Counted from the stretch's first letter, positions 39,765 to 48,163 are shown. The stretch: DNA of 49,154 bases from CAZEVY01 sp964515555 (GCA_964515555.1 CAZEVY010000030.1:1-49154), one strand, 5' to 3'. A program made the numbers and translations. The notes: generated by a model from the sequence alone, not told the origin.

Positions 39765-41996
39765 ATGAGCCCCGATTCCGAATCTTCCCCCCAACAACGC
39801 CTCGCCTCTACAGCCAAAGTAGTCGTAGCGACGACGGTAGCGCTCTCGTTCATCTCCTTCTGGCGCGGCGCCGCGGTGGTGCTCAGCGACCTGGCGTCGA
39901 CGGTGTTCTACGTCGGCGGCGCGGCCGAGCAGGCCATCGGCAAGTCGGCCCCATGGTTCGTGCTGGCGGTGATGCTGTTCGCCTTCGCCGTGCGATCCAT
40001 CTACATGGAGAGCTGCGGGATGTTCGTGCGCGGCGGCGTCTACGTCGTGGTGCGCGACAGCATGGGACCGCTGATGGCGAAAATCTCGGTCTCCGCGCTG
40101 GTGGTCGACTATATCCTCACCGGGCCGATCAGCTCGGTCAGCGCGGGCCAGTACCTCGGCCACCTGTTCAACGAGCTCATGCATCTGCTGCAACAGGATT
40201 ACCGGATCGACCCGAGTTCCTTCGCGGTCGTCTTCGGCGTGGCGGTGACGGGTTATTTCTGGTGGTTCAACGTCAAGGGCATTCACGAATCGAGCGGCAA
40301 GGCGCTGCGCATCATGCAGATCACGACCATCATGATCGTCGTGCTGCTGGTCTGGTGTCCGCTGACGCTGGTGCTGCGGGGCAACTTCGAGCTGCCGCCG
40401 GCGCCGACGCCCGCGAACCTGCGCTTCACGCCCGTGTCGCTGGGGTGGCTGGAAGGGACCATCTGGCCGAGCCTGGCCGCCGCCGCCATCATCATCGCCT
40501 TCGGCCACTCGCTGCTGGCGATGAGCGGCTTCGAGACGCTGGCGCAGATCTACCGCGAGATCGCCTATCCGAAGCTGAAGAACCTGAGGCGCACCGCCAA
40601 CCTGGTCTGCACGTACGCGCTGGTCGGTACGGGAATAATCACGCTGTTCGCGGTGATGATCATTCCCGACGAGGTTCGCAAGAACTACTACGACAACCTC
40701 ATCGGCGGCCTGGCGATGAGCCTGGCCGGGCCCTACCTGCTCCGCCTCGCCTTCCACATCTTCGTGGTGATCGTGGGCGTGCTGATTCTCTCCGGCGCGG
40801 TGAATACGTCGATCATCGGCGGCAACGGCGTCTTGAACCGCGTGGCCGAGGACGGCGTGCTCCTGGACTGGTTCCGCAAGCCGAACAAGCGCTTCGGCAC
40901 CACCTCGCGGATCATCACCCTGATCGCGCTGCTCCAGGTGGTGACCATCGTCGGCAGCCGCGGCAACGTGCTGCTGCTCAGCGAAGCCTACGCGTTCGGC
41001 GTCGTCTGGAGCTTCACGATGAAAGGGCTCGGCGTTCTGGCGCTGCGCTTCCAGCGGCACGATCAGGAGTACAAAACGCCGCTCAACTTCACCATCGGCG
41101 GACGCGAGATTCCGGTCGGCCTCGCGCTGACGACGCTGGTGCTGTTCCTGGTGGCGGTCGCGAACCTGCTCACCAAGCAGGTGGCGACCATCTACGGAGT
41201 CTCGTTCACGTTGTTGCTGCTGGCGATGTTCACCTTCTCCGAGCGCGTTAACCAGCGGCGGCACCGCAAGGCCGAGCACGGCCTGGAGGAGTTCAATCTC
41301 GAGTACCAGCAGCAGCCCGACAGCGGCACGCTGCACGCGCGGCCGGGCAGCATCGTGATTGCGGTGCGCGACTATCGCCGCATGTTCCACCTTCAGAAAG
41401 TCCTCCAGAAGACCAATCTGCGCCGCCACGACATGGTCGTCATGACCATTCGCAACGTTTCGACCGGCGCCGGCGAGTACGGGCTCGGCGAGAACCAGTT
41501 GTTCACCAACTATGAGCGCGAGCTGTTCAGTCACGTGGTGACGCTGGCCGAAAAGGAAGGAAAGCCGGTCGAGCTGCTCGTGGTGCCGGCGGTCGACCCG
41601 TTCGACGCGCTGGTACAGACGGCCGCCAAGCTGCAAGCCTCGCGGCTGGTGACGGGCGTCTCGGCTCGCATGACGTCGGAGGAGCTGGCGCGGCGCATCG
41701 GCCTGGCGTGGGAGAAGCTGCCGGAGCCGCGGCACGCGTTTTCACTGGAGATCATTGACCCGGACCGGCCGTCCGTGTACGTGAACCTCGGTCCGCACCC
41801 GCCGCGGCTGTGGCCCGCCGACGTCGACCGCCTCCACGAGTTGTGGCTCCGGCTGAGCGGCGACGACCGGCTGGGCTCCAAGCTCCACCATCGCGACGTG
41901 GTCGGCCTGGCGCTGCGGAGGCTGGAGAAGGATCTGCGAGCGCCCGGCGGCGATGGGATTCGCGACGAGCTGATGCGCGAGATGGACAAAGGCTGA
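39765..41996 (+). CDS. APC superfamily permease with C-terminal USP-like domain
   Basis: A 743-residue protein. About 12 membrane helices occupy residues 15-490 (starting VVVATTVALSFISFWRGAAV; conserved IYMESCGMFVRGGVYVVVRD and GHSLLAMSGFETLAQIYREI), as in amino-acid/polyamine/organocation permeases. The cytosolic tail (about 525-740) begins PGSIVIAVRDYRRMFHLQK and continues HDMVVMTIRNVSTG, VELLVVPAVDPFDALVQTAA and ASRLVTGVSARMTSEE, a universal-stress-protein-like alternation of strands and helices that may bind a nucleotide and gate transport. The substrate is unknown. An in-frame ATG at 39738 overlaps the -10 element and would lie upstream of the predicted start site, so ATG 39765 is preferred. 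Confidence 0.88.
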   Translation: MSPDSESSPQQRLASTAKVVVATTVALSFISFWRGAAVVLSDLASTVFYVGGAAEQAIGKSAPWFVLAVMLFAFAVRSIYMESCGMFVRGGVYVVVRDSMGPLMAKISVSALVVDYILTGPISSVSAGQYLGHLFNELMHLLQQDYRIDPSSFAVVFGVAVTGYFWWFNVKGIHESSGKALRIMQITTIMIVVLLVWCPLTLVLRGNFELPPAPTPANLRFTPVSLGWLEGTIWPSLAAAAIIIAFGHSLLAMSGFETLAQIYREIAYPKLKNLRRTANLVCTYALVGTGIITLFAVMIIPDEVRKNYYDNLIGGLAMSLAGPYLLRLAFHIFVVIVGVLILSGAVNTSIIGGNGVLNRVAEDGVLLDWFRKPNKRFGTTSRIITLIALLQVVTIVGSRGNVLLLSEAYAFGVVWSFTMKGLGVLALRFQRHDQEYKTPLNFTIGGREIPVGLALTTLVLFLVAVANLLTKQVATIYGVSFTLLLLAMFTFSERVNQRRHRKAEHGLEEFNLEYQQQPDSGTLHARPGSIVIAVRDYRRMFHLQKVLQKTNLRRHDMVVMTIRNVSTGAGEYGLGENQLFTNYERELFSHVVTLAEKEGKPVELLVVPAVDPFDALVQTAAKLQASRLVTGVSARMTSEELARRIGLAWEKLPEPRHAFSLEIIDPDRPSVYVNLGPHPPRLWPADVDRLHELWLRLSGDDRLGSKLHHRDVVGLALRRLEKDLRAPGGDGIRDELMREMDKG

Positions 41997-42027
41997 CCTT
42001 CCGCGCGGAGCCTTTCCACCGCCGTTG

Positions 42028-42033
42028 TACAAT
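42028..42033 (+). promoter_or_regulatory. -10 element of the amidase operon
   Basis: TACAAT ends 8 nt before ATG 42042, with TTG directly before it. The predicted start near 42040 leaves a leader of 1-2 nt. No -35 is evident at 16-18 bp. Confidence 0.45.
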
Positions 42034-42041
42034 GGCCTCCC

Positions 42042-42218
42042 ATGCGTAACTGGAAGGCCATCGCCGAGGCGCTCGCGCCCGACATTCCCCAAGAGCAGAT
42101 CGCGCGCATTCAGCCGCCGCTCGACGCGCTGGAGGCCGCCTTCCGGCCCATCGCCCATACGGCGCCGCACGAGACCGAGCCCGCCTACGTCCTGCTGGTC
42201 GCCCGGGAGGACGCGTGA
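42042..42218 (+). CDS. 58-residue GatC/AtzG-like small subunit of amidase
   Basis: A short frame, MRNWKAIAEALAPDIPQEQI onward, of 58 residues ending in VLLVAREDA. The centre (ARIQPPLDALEAAFRPIAHT) is an amphipathic helix and the tail HETEPAYVLL is Pro/Glu-rich, as in GatC and AtzG (DUF4089-like) partners of amidases. The stop TGA overlaps the GTG start of the amidase gene (GTGA), so the two are translationally coupled. It is probably a stabilising partner of the amidase that follows. The identification rests on size, context and helix/tail pattern, not on clear sequence identity. Confidence 0.7.
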   Translation: MRNWKAIAEALAPDIPQEQIARIQPPLDALEAAFRPIAHTAPHETEPAYVLLVAREDA

Positions 42219-43600
42219 CGATCCTCGAAGCCGCCGGGCTGCTCGACGCCGGGCGCATCTCGTCGGTAGAGTTGACACGCCAGTGCCTGGCGTCCATCGA
42301 GCGACTCCAGCCGAAGCTGAACGCCTTCATCACGGTCACCGCCGACGCCGCGCTTCGCCGCGCGCGCGCCATGGACCAGGAGCGCGACCGCGGGCAGGCG
42401 CGCGGTCCCCTGCACGGCATCCCCGTCGCCGTCAAGGATGTCTTCTGCACGCAGGGCGTGCGCACCACGTGCGGCTCGAAGTTCTTCGCCGATTACGTGC
42501 CGGACCACGACGCCGCCGTCGTCGAAAAGCTCGAAGCCGCCGGCACGGTGATGCTCGGCAAGCTCAACATGCACGAGCTGGCCTATGGAATCACGTCGAA
42601 CAACCCGCACTTCGGCGCTGTGCGGAATCCCTGGAACACGGACTGCGTTCCCGGCGGATCGAGCGGCGGCTCTGGCGCCGCGGTCGCCTCGGAGATGTGT
42701 TTCCTGGCGATGGGCAGCGACACCGGCGGGTCGATCCGCATTCCCGCCGCGTTCTGCGGGACGGTCGGGCTGAAGCCGACCACCGGGCGCGTCAGCCGCT
42801 ACGGCGTCCTCCCGCTCGATTTCACGCTCGACCACATGGGCCCGCTCACCCGCTCGGTGCGCGACGCCGCCGTCGTGCTGGGGGCCATCGCCGGCCACGA
42901 CCCTCGCGACGATTCCTCGAGCGGCGTGCCGCCGCACGACTATCTGCCGCCGGAGGGAGTCGCCATCCGCGGCCTGCGCGTCGGCGTGCCGTCAAACTTC
43001 TATTACGAGCGGCTGGACCCCGAGGTCGAGCGGGCCGTCCGCGCGCTGGTGCGCACGGCGGGAGCGCTGGGCGCCGAGGTCGTGGAGGTCCGCGTGCCGG
43101 ATATCGCCGCCATCAACACGGTGTCGCGCGTCATCCTGCTGGCGGAAGCCTCGGCGACCATGGAGCGATTCCTGCATCGTCGCGCCGAGATCGGCGCCGA
43201 CGTGCTGGCCCTGCTTGACCAGGGCCGTCTGATCCCGGCGACCGACTACATCAACGCGCAGCGCCTGCGTCGCGTGCAGCAGCGCGAGTTCGCGGAAGTC
43301 TGGCGGCACGCCGACTGCCTGCTGATTCCGTGCACGCCCGCGCCCGCGCCCCGAATCGGACAGACGGAACTGGAGCTGGGCGGCGTGAAGGAGGACGTGC
43401 GGCTGGCGTCGACGCGCTTCGTGCGCGGCATCAACCCGCTGGGACTGCCGGCGCTGTCGATTCCCTGCGGCGTCGCGTCTTCGGGTCTGCCGATAGGGGC
43501 GCAGATCGTCGGGCCTGCGTTTCGCGAGGAGTTGATCCTGCGGGTCGGCGCCGCGCTCGAAGACGCCACCGGCGCTCCGCCGCGCCCTCCGGTGGTTTAA
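42215..43600 (+). CDS. Amidase signature family enzyme (GatA/AtzE-like)
   Basis: A 461-residue protein of normal length. The Ser-Ser-Lys triad is complete: K74 in GIPVAVKDVFCTQG, the cis-serine in CVPGGSSGGSGAAVA (S149/S150), and nucleophile S173 in MGSDTGGSIRIPAAFCG. GLKPTTGRVSRYGVLPL continues the signature. It hydrolyses or transfers an amide group. With a GatC-like partner but no gatB nearby, it could be an AtzE-type amidohydrolase or a GatA; the choice cannot be made from sequence alone. The start is GTG 42215 inside the overlap with the small subunit. A pair of inverted palindromic repeats follows the stop. Confidence 0.92.
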   Translation: MTILEAAGLLDAGRISSVELTRQCLASIERLQPKLNAFITVTADAALRRARAMDQERDRGQARGPLHGIPVAVKDVFCTQGVRTTCGSKFFADYVPDHDAAVVEKLEAAGTVMLGKLNMHELAYGITSNNPHFGAVRNPWNTDCVPGGSSGGSGAAVASEMCFLAMGSDTGGSIRIPAAFCGTVGLKPTTGRVSRYGVLPLDFTLDHMGPLTRSVRDAAVVLGAIAGHDPRDDSSSGVPPHDYLPPEGVAIRGLRVGVPSNFYYERLDPEVERAVRALVRTAGALGAEVVEVRVPDIAAINTVSRVILLAEASATMERFLHRRAEIGADVLALLDQGRLIPATDYINAQRLRRVQQREFAEVWRHADCLLIPCTPAPAPRIGQTELELGGVKEDVRLASTRFVRGINPLGLPALSIPCGVASSGLPIGAQIVGPAFREELILRVGAALEDATGAPPRPPVV

Positions 43601-43601
43601 A

Positions 43602-43627
43602 GGACCGCTCCCTTCGGTCGCCGCTCG
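43602..43627 (-). repeat. Family 2 palindromic repeat, inverted diverged copy
   Basis: Minus-strand GAGCGGCGACCGAAGGGAGC, followed by GGTCC, matches the family 2 core with a few changes. It lies 5 bp before a plus-oriented copy (43633-43664), so the two form an inverted pair in the 92-bp gap after the amidase gene. Confidence 0.6.
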
Positions 43628-43632
43628 GATGC

Positions 43633-43664
43633 CGTTGCTGAGCCGCGCGCGTAAGCACGCGGTT
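43633..43664 (+). repeat. 32-bp palindromic repeat, family 2, copy 4
   Basis: CGTTGCTGAGCCGCG, then GTAAGCACGCGGTT, matching the 32-bp frame of the copies at 1158, 12598 and 29133. TAGACT (43668-43673), a likely -10 for the next gene, follows at once. Confidence 0.72.
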
Positions 43665-43692
43665 CGGTAGACTGAAACCCGAGGTACCGACC

Positions 43693-45021
43693 ATGCCAGT
43701 CACACGACGCAGTTTCCTCCACGCTTCCGCTGCCGGCGCGGCGCTCGCGCAAGGCCAGCGGCCTTCGACAAGCGACCGCCGGCCATCGGCCAACGACCGC
43801 ATCCGCGTCGGTGTTATCGGCGCGGGCGCGCGATCGCACGAGCTGATGCAGGCGCTCCTTCAATTGCCCGCCGCCGAAATCGCCTCCGTCGCCGACGCCT
43901 ATCGCGGCCGCGTCGAGCGCACCACCGAGCGCGTCGGCGCGGGACTCAAGCATCACCGCGACTATCGCGAGACGCTCGCCGACCCCTCGATCGACGCCGT
44001 GCTCATCGTCACGCCCGACCACTGGCACCGGCGCATGGTGCTTGACGCCATCGCCGCCGGCAAGGACGTCTACTGCGAGAAGCCGCTGACGTTCCGCTCC
44101 TCGGAGGGCGTCGAGATCGTCAAGGCGGCGGCCGAGAAGAAGCGCATCGTGCAGGTCGGCAGCCAGGGGTGCAGTTCCGTCTCGCAGGCCAAGGCGAAGG
44201 AGATCATCAAGGCCGGCAAGCTCGGCAGGATCACGCTGATTCGCGCCGCCTATAACCGCAACACCGCCTCGGGCGCGTGGATCTACCCGATTCCGCCGGA
44301 CGCGTCGCCCCAGACCGTCAACTGGGAGATGTTCCTCGGCGCCGCGCCCAAGCGCCCGTTCAGTCTGGAGCGATTCTTCCGCTGGCGCTGTTACGAGGAC
44401 TACTCGGGCGGCATCGCGACAGACCTGTTCGTCCACCTGTGCACGACGATTCACTTTCTGATGGACGCCAAGGCGCCGTCCAAGGTGGTCGCGCTCGGGC
44501 AGTTGTACCGCTGGAAGGAGAGCCGCGACGTGCCCGACACGTTGAACGCGGTGCTCGAATACCCGGAAGGCTTCGCGGTGAACCTGAGCTCGACGTTCAA
44601 CAACCAGATGTCGGCCGAGGGGAGCTTTCAGATTCTCGGAACCGAGGGCAGCCTGGCGCTCGGCGGCGAGTTGACATTCTATCCCGAGAATGTTTCGGAG
44701 GACAATCGCTGGATCGTCGAGAGCTGGCCCAAGCGGCTCGAAGAGGCCTACTGGCGCGACCCCAAGGTACGCCAGTCCGAGCTGACCGCGACGCGGCGCC
44801 CCGGCCTCATCGCGGGGACGCAGACGTTCCGCACCGAGGGGCAGGACGCCACGGTGACGCACCTCGGCGCCTGGCTCGATTCCATCCGGTCGCGCCGCCC
44901 GCACTGGGAGGACGCCGCCGTGGGACATCGCGCGGCCGCCTGCGCGCACATGGTGAACCTGGCGATCCAGCGTCGCGGCGCCGTGGAGTGGGACTTCGCG
45001 CGCGACGATATCAAGGCGTGA
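43693..45021 (+). CDS. Tat-exported Gfo/Idh/MocA family oxidoreductase
   Basis: A 442-residue protein with a twin-arginine signal (TRRSFLHASAAGAALA). The Rossmann motif RVGVIGAGARSHELM is followed by DAVLIVTPDHWHRRMVLDAI and DVYCEKPLTFRSSEG (EKP motif). The C-terminal domain contains YEDYSGGIATDLFVHLCTTI and LSSTFNNQMSAEGSFQILG. Export folded with bound NAD(P) is typical of this branch, as in glucose-fructose oxidoreductase and glycoside-processing enzymes. The substrate is probably a sugar. TAGACT lies 19 nt and GAGG 8-12 nt before the ATG. The phosphatase gene follows after 8 bp, so the pair is an operon. Confidence 0.93.
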   Translation: MPVTRRSFLHASAAGAALAQGQRPSTSDRRPSANDRIRVGVIGAGARSHELMQALLQLPAAEIASVADAYRGRVERTTERVGAGLKHHRDYRETLADPSIDAVLIVTPDHWHRRMVLDAIAAGKDVYCEKPLTFRSSEGVEIVKAAAEKKRIVQVGSQGCSSVSQAKAKEIIKAGKLGRITLIRAAYNRNTASGAWIYPIPPDASPQTVNWEMFLGAAPKRPFSLERFFRWRCYEDYSGGIATDLFVHLCTTIHFLMDAKAPSKVVALGQLYRWKESRDVPDTLNAVLEYPEGFAVNLSSTFNNQMSAEGSFQILGTEGSLALGGELTFYPENVSEDNRWIVESWPKRLEEAYWRDPKVRQSELTATRRPGLIAGTQTFRTEGQDATVTHLGAWLDSIRSRRPHWEDAAVGHRAAACAHMVNLAIQRRGAVEWDFARDDIKA

Positions 45022-45029
45022 GGAGAGCG

Positions 45030-46448
45030 ATGCGGCGGCGCGATTTCCTTCCGCTGGCCGGCGCGTACCTGCTGCCCGGCCCGCGCGCCTTCGGGCAGCC
45101 CGACTCGCGGCAGGCGACCGGCGTGAAAGTCGGCGAAGTCACGCCGTCGTCGGCGATCGCCTGGATGCGAATGACGGCGGCGCGGGCGCGCCGCGACGAC
45201 GGCCTGGTGCGGCAGGGACGCCCGCGGCCGCTTGCCGCCGATGTCCGCGTCGAGGATCTGCACGGCTCGGCGCCGGGCGCGCCGGGTCGCGTGCGCTTCG
45301 TCTTCTCGACTCGCGAAAACCTGGACGGCGCGCAGCGGACGCGATGGGAGGAGGCCGCCGCGGCCAACGACTACACGCACCAGTTCCGGCTGACCGGCCT
45401 CCGGCCCGACACCGTGTATCACTACGCCGCCGAGACCGAAGACCGCTCCGGCCGAAAGCACGAGCCGATTCGCGGCAGGTTCCGCACCGCGCCGCCGCCC
45501 GGCGATGCATCGTCCATCCGCTTCACCATGACGACCTGCCAGAAGTACTCGGAGCTGGACGACCCGGCCGGCTTCCGCATCTATGAGTCGATGCTGAACC
45601 TCGATCCGCGATTCCTCGTCAGCGCGGGCGACATCGTCTATTACGACTCCGACGACCCGCGCGCCGAAAACGTCGCCCTGGCGCGCTATCACTGGCAGCG
45701 CATGTTCAGCATGCCGCGTCTCCAGCGGACGCTGGCGGGCGTCGCCGGCTACTGGGCCAAGGACGATCACGACACCGTCTCCGACGATGTCTGGCGCGGC
45801 AAGCCTGAGCCTCCCGGGGTGAAGCTGACCTTCGACGAAGGCCTGCGCGTGTTCCGCGAGCAGGTCCCCATGGGCGAGCGGACCTATCGGACGTTTCGCT
45901 GGGGCCGGACGTTGCAGGTCTGGCTGGTGGAGGGGCGCGACTTCCGGTCGCCGAACACGATGCCGGACGGGCCGGAGAAGTCGATCTGGGGCGCGGCTCA
46001 GAAAGCCTGGCTGAAACAGTCGCTGCTGGCGAGCGACGCCGACTGGAAGATTCTCGTCACGCCGACGCCGATCGTGGGACCGGACCGTCCCAACAAGCGC
46101 GACAATCATTCCAACGCCGTCTTCGCGCACGAAGGCCGCGAGTTTCGCGAGTGGGTGCGCGCCAACGTGGCCGAGAGTTTCGTCACGATCAACGGGGACC
46201 GGCACTGGCAGTATCACTCGGTGCACCCGGAGACGCAGCTCGACGAATTCTCGGTGGGCGCCGCCAGCGACTCGCACGCCAGCGGATCGCCGGGCGAGGA
46301 CCGCAAGTTTCACCGCTTCCACCGCATGCGCGGCGGGTTCCTCGAAGTGGAGACGGCGCGCCAGCGCGGGGAATCGCGCGTCAGCTTCCGGCTGCGCGAC
46401 GTCGCGGGCGCGGTGGTGTACGAGTTCGTCCGGTCGCGGCGGGTGTGA
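45030..46448 (+). CDS. PhoD-like metallophosphatase, Tat-exported
   Basis: A 472-residue protein. The signal is RR-containing (MRRRDFLPLAGAYLLPGPRA). An N-terminal fibronectin-like domain (about 25-150: THQFRLTGLRPDTVYHYAAE) precedes the phosphatase domain with FTMTTCQKYSELDDP, FLVSAGDIVYYDSDDP, GYWAKDDHDTVSDD, WLVEGRDFRSPN and FVTINGDRHWQYHS, which carry the metal ligands of PhoD/alkaline phosphatase D-like enzymes. It would hydrolyse phosphodiesters or monoesters outside the inner membrane. The start was set at ATG 45030 with AGGAGAG directly upstream; the longer open frame before it is a shadow of the oxidoreductase gene. It is the second gene of a two-gene unit. Confidence 0.92.
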   Translation: MRRRDFLPLAGAYLLPGPRAFGQPDSRQATGVKVGEVTPSSAIAWMRMTAARARRDDGLVRQGRPRPLAADVRVEDLHGSAPGAPGRVRFVFSTRENLDGAQRTRWEEAAAANDYTHQFRLTGLRPDTVYHYAAETEDRSGRKHEPIRGRFRTAPPPGDASSIRFTMTTCQKYSELDDPAGFRIYESMLNLDPRFLVSAGDIVYYDSDDPRAENVALARYHWQRMFSMPRLQRTLAGVAGYWAKDDHDTVSDDVWRGKPEPPGVKLTFDEGLRVFREQVPMGERTYRTFRWGRTLQVWLVEGRDFRSPNTMPDGPEKSIWGAAQKAWLKQSLLASDADWKILVTPTPIVGPDRPNKRDNHSNAVFAHEGREFREWVRANVAESFVTINGDRHWQYHSVHPETQLDEFSVGAASDSHASGSPGEDRKFHRFHRMRGGFLEVETARQRGESRVSFRLRDVAGAVVYEFVRSRRV

Positions 46449-46454
46449 GAGGCG

Positions 46455-48125
46455 CTACTCAGCGGGGCCGCCCACGGCCGCGCGGCCGACACCATCGGCC
46501 ACGACCACGGTGACCGTGACCGAGACATCTCCGAATGGGTTCGCCGCCTGGAGCGTGTAGTTCGTCGTGGCCTCGGGAGTCGCCCTCCAGCTCCCGGTCG
46601 CCGACGCCGCGCGGCCGTCGATGCGCACTTCCGCCGCTCGATGCACCAGCCAGCTCAGGACCACGGGCGTCCCGGGCGTCACTTCCCCGCTCGATGGACT
46701 GAAAAACGCGACCTCGGGACGAAGCAGGCCCAGTTCGCTGAAGGACGTCAGCGTCAGCCCGAACCTCTCGATCAGATCGACGGCGTCGCGGATGAGCGCC
46801 ATGGCGCCTTCCTCGCCATGCGTCTTCAGCAGGCGGCGCGCCAGATGCAGGTCTCGCGCCGATGGTTCGTGGCTATGGCCCGCCAGCGTGTGGAAGTAGC
46901 GGACGAGTTCCTCCGGCTCGAAGCTCATCTCCGGGGGCGGGGGCTGCGGTGGAAGGGGCGGGGGCTCCGGGACCGGCACGGGCCCGCGGTCGGGGATCCT
47001 CGACCATATGAACCGGCCGATGCCGCCGAGGACGAGCAAAAACGCGACCAGATAGGCCGTCTTCCAGAGACCCTGCCGAAAGCGCCATCGATCCGCCATG
47101 GCGAAAAGGGCCTCGTCTGTGGCGGCGCCTGCCCGCCGCAACAGGACGCCCGCGTCCTCGTTGGCGATCGCCGTGGCAATAAAGCCGTCTAATTCCTTCT
47201 GTCCGAGCCGGTCCGCCAGAAATTCGAACGCGACTCCGAACTGGCGATACTCCATGGTCGGTCCCGTTCTCCGAATCTCGCGCGACCCGTCGGGAAACAC
47301 GCGGACTTCATTGTCGGAACCGCCGGTGCCGCTCAGGTAAATCGCCACGCCCTCCTGAAACCATCGCGGAAATATCCTGCTGGTTGCGGAAAACCTGGCA
47401 TTGATATACGCGTGCACGAGCTCATGCGACAGCACCTTCGGAATGGCGCGCTCCTCGATGCCGCCCGGCGCGGCGCTCCCGGAGCGAGCCTTCAGGATCG
47501 CGACGTACCTTCCCCCGGGAAGGGTGACTCCGGCCGTCGCCTCGTCGGCGAAAGCGCGCTTCAGCGACTCCGGCAGGCGCTCGCGGTCCGCGAAGTACTT
47601 CACGTACACGAAGCCCTTCGGCGCCGGAACGCCGGCGTCCCGCAGGCGTTTCACCGCGGGTTCCGGGCTGGTTTCAAGATCGACGAGGCTGCGCTCGTTG
47701 TGGAGGTATCCCACGAGTGCGTCGCGGGCGGCGGTGTCCAGCACTGTGCGCCTCGGGAGAGTCGTGCGGGCGGCCGACCCCGTGAAGATGAGGCGCCACT
47801 CCACCAGGGGCTTGAGGTTCGCCAGCATTCCGGGCGACGATCGCCCCATCAGCTTCGACAGCGCCTGGAGATCGGAAAGACACGCGTAGAGATTCTCATA
47901 GTGGCGCTGCCCGATCGCGATCTCCGCCTCGGAAACGTGCGTGGGGGCGATCAGGTCGTCGAGCCACTCCTGATTCCTGGCGGTCTCGCTCAGGATCGTG
48001 CACGGGCCGGAAGGCGGTTTCGCGACCGGGTCCGGCTGTGCCAGGGCGGAGGCGGTGAGACCGAGAGCGAGTGTGAACCGGACGAATCGCGAACCGTCCG
48101 CTCCACCCCTTCCGGAGTAACGCAT
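46455..48125 (-). CDS. Membrane-bound HExxH peptidase (gluzincin-like) with C-terminal Ig-like domain
   Basis: A 556-residue protein with a signal segment (FVRFTLALGLTASALA). The peptidase domain has VLSHELVHAYINARF (HELVH 234-238) and RWFQEGVAIYLSG with E258, the HExxH-x19-E spacing of the peptidase MA clan. A membrane helix lies near 356-377 (TAYLVAFLLVLGGIGRFIW), then a proline-rich linker (about 380-402), a helical domain with AGHSHEPSARDLHLARRLLK, and a C-terminal Ig-like domain (about 475-545: VTPGTPVVLSWLVHRAAEVR; ATTNYTLQAANPFGDVSVTV). The latter repeats the module of the OmpA-type protein at 32481. It probably acts in the periplasm; its substrate is unknown. The frame start at 48125 fits minus-strand TATAAT at 48169-48164. 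Confidence 0.87.
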   Translation of the reverse strand: MRYSGRGGADGSRFVRFTLALGLTASALAQPDPVAKPPSGPCTILSETARNQEWLDDLIAPTHVSEAEIAIGQRHYENLYACLSDLQALSKLMGRSSPGMLANLKPLVEWRLIFTGSAARTTLPRRTVLDTAARDALVGYLHNERSLVDLETSPEPAVKRLRDAGVPAPKGFVYVKYFADRERLPESLKRAFADEATAGVTLPGGRYVAILKARSGSAAPGGIEERAIPKVLSHELVHAYINARFSATSRIFPRWFQEGVAIYLSGTGGSDNEVRVFPDGSREIRRTGPTMEYRQFGVAFEFLADRLGQKELDGFIATAIANEDAGVLLRRAGAATDEALFAMADRWRFRQGLWKTAYLVAFLLVLGGIGRFIWSRIPDRGPVPVPEPPPLPPQPPPPEMSFEPEELVRYFHTLAGHSHEPSARDLHLARRLLKTHGEEGAMALIRDAVDLIERFGLTLTSFSELGLLRPEVAFFSPSSGEVTPGTPVVLSWLVHRAAEVRIDGRAASATGSWRATPEATTNYTLQAANPFGDVSVTVTVVVADGVGRAAVGGPAE

Positions 48126-48163
48126 TCCTCACCTCTGCCGAAATGCAGTCTAGTGTCGATAGG

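Noticed and set aside
39717..41735. Long minus-strand open frame (672 codons) under the permease gene
   Set aside because: It is His/Gln/Arg-rich noise antisense to a clear 12-helix transporter.
44277..45029. N-terminal extension of the PhoD-like frame to 44277
   Set aside because: It is a shadow of the Gfo/Idh gene; the Tat signal and AGGAGAG site place the start at 45030.
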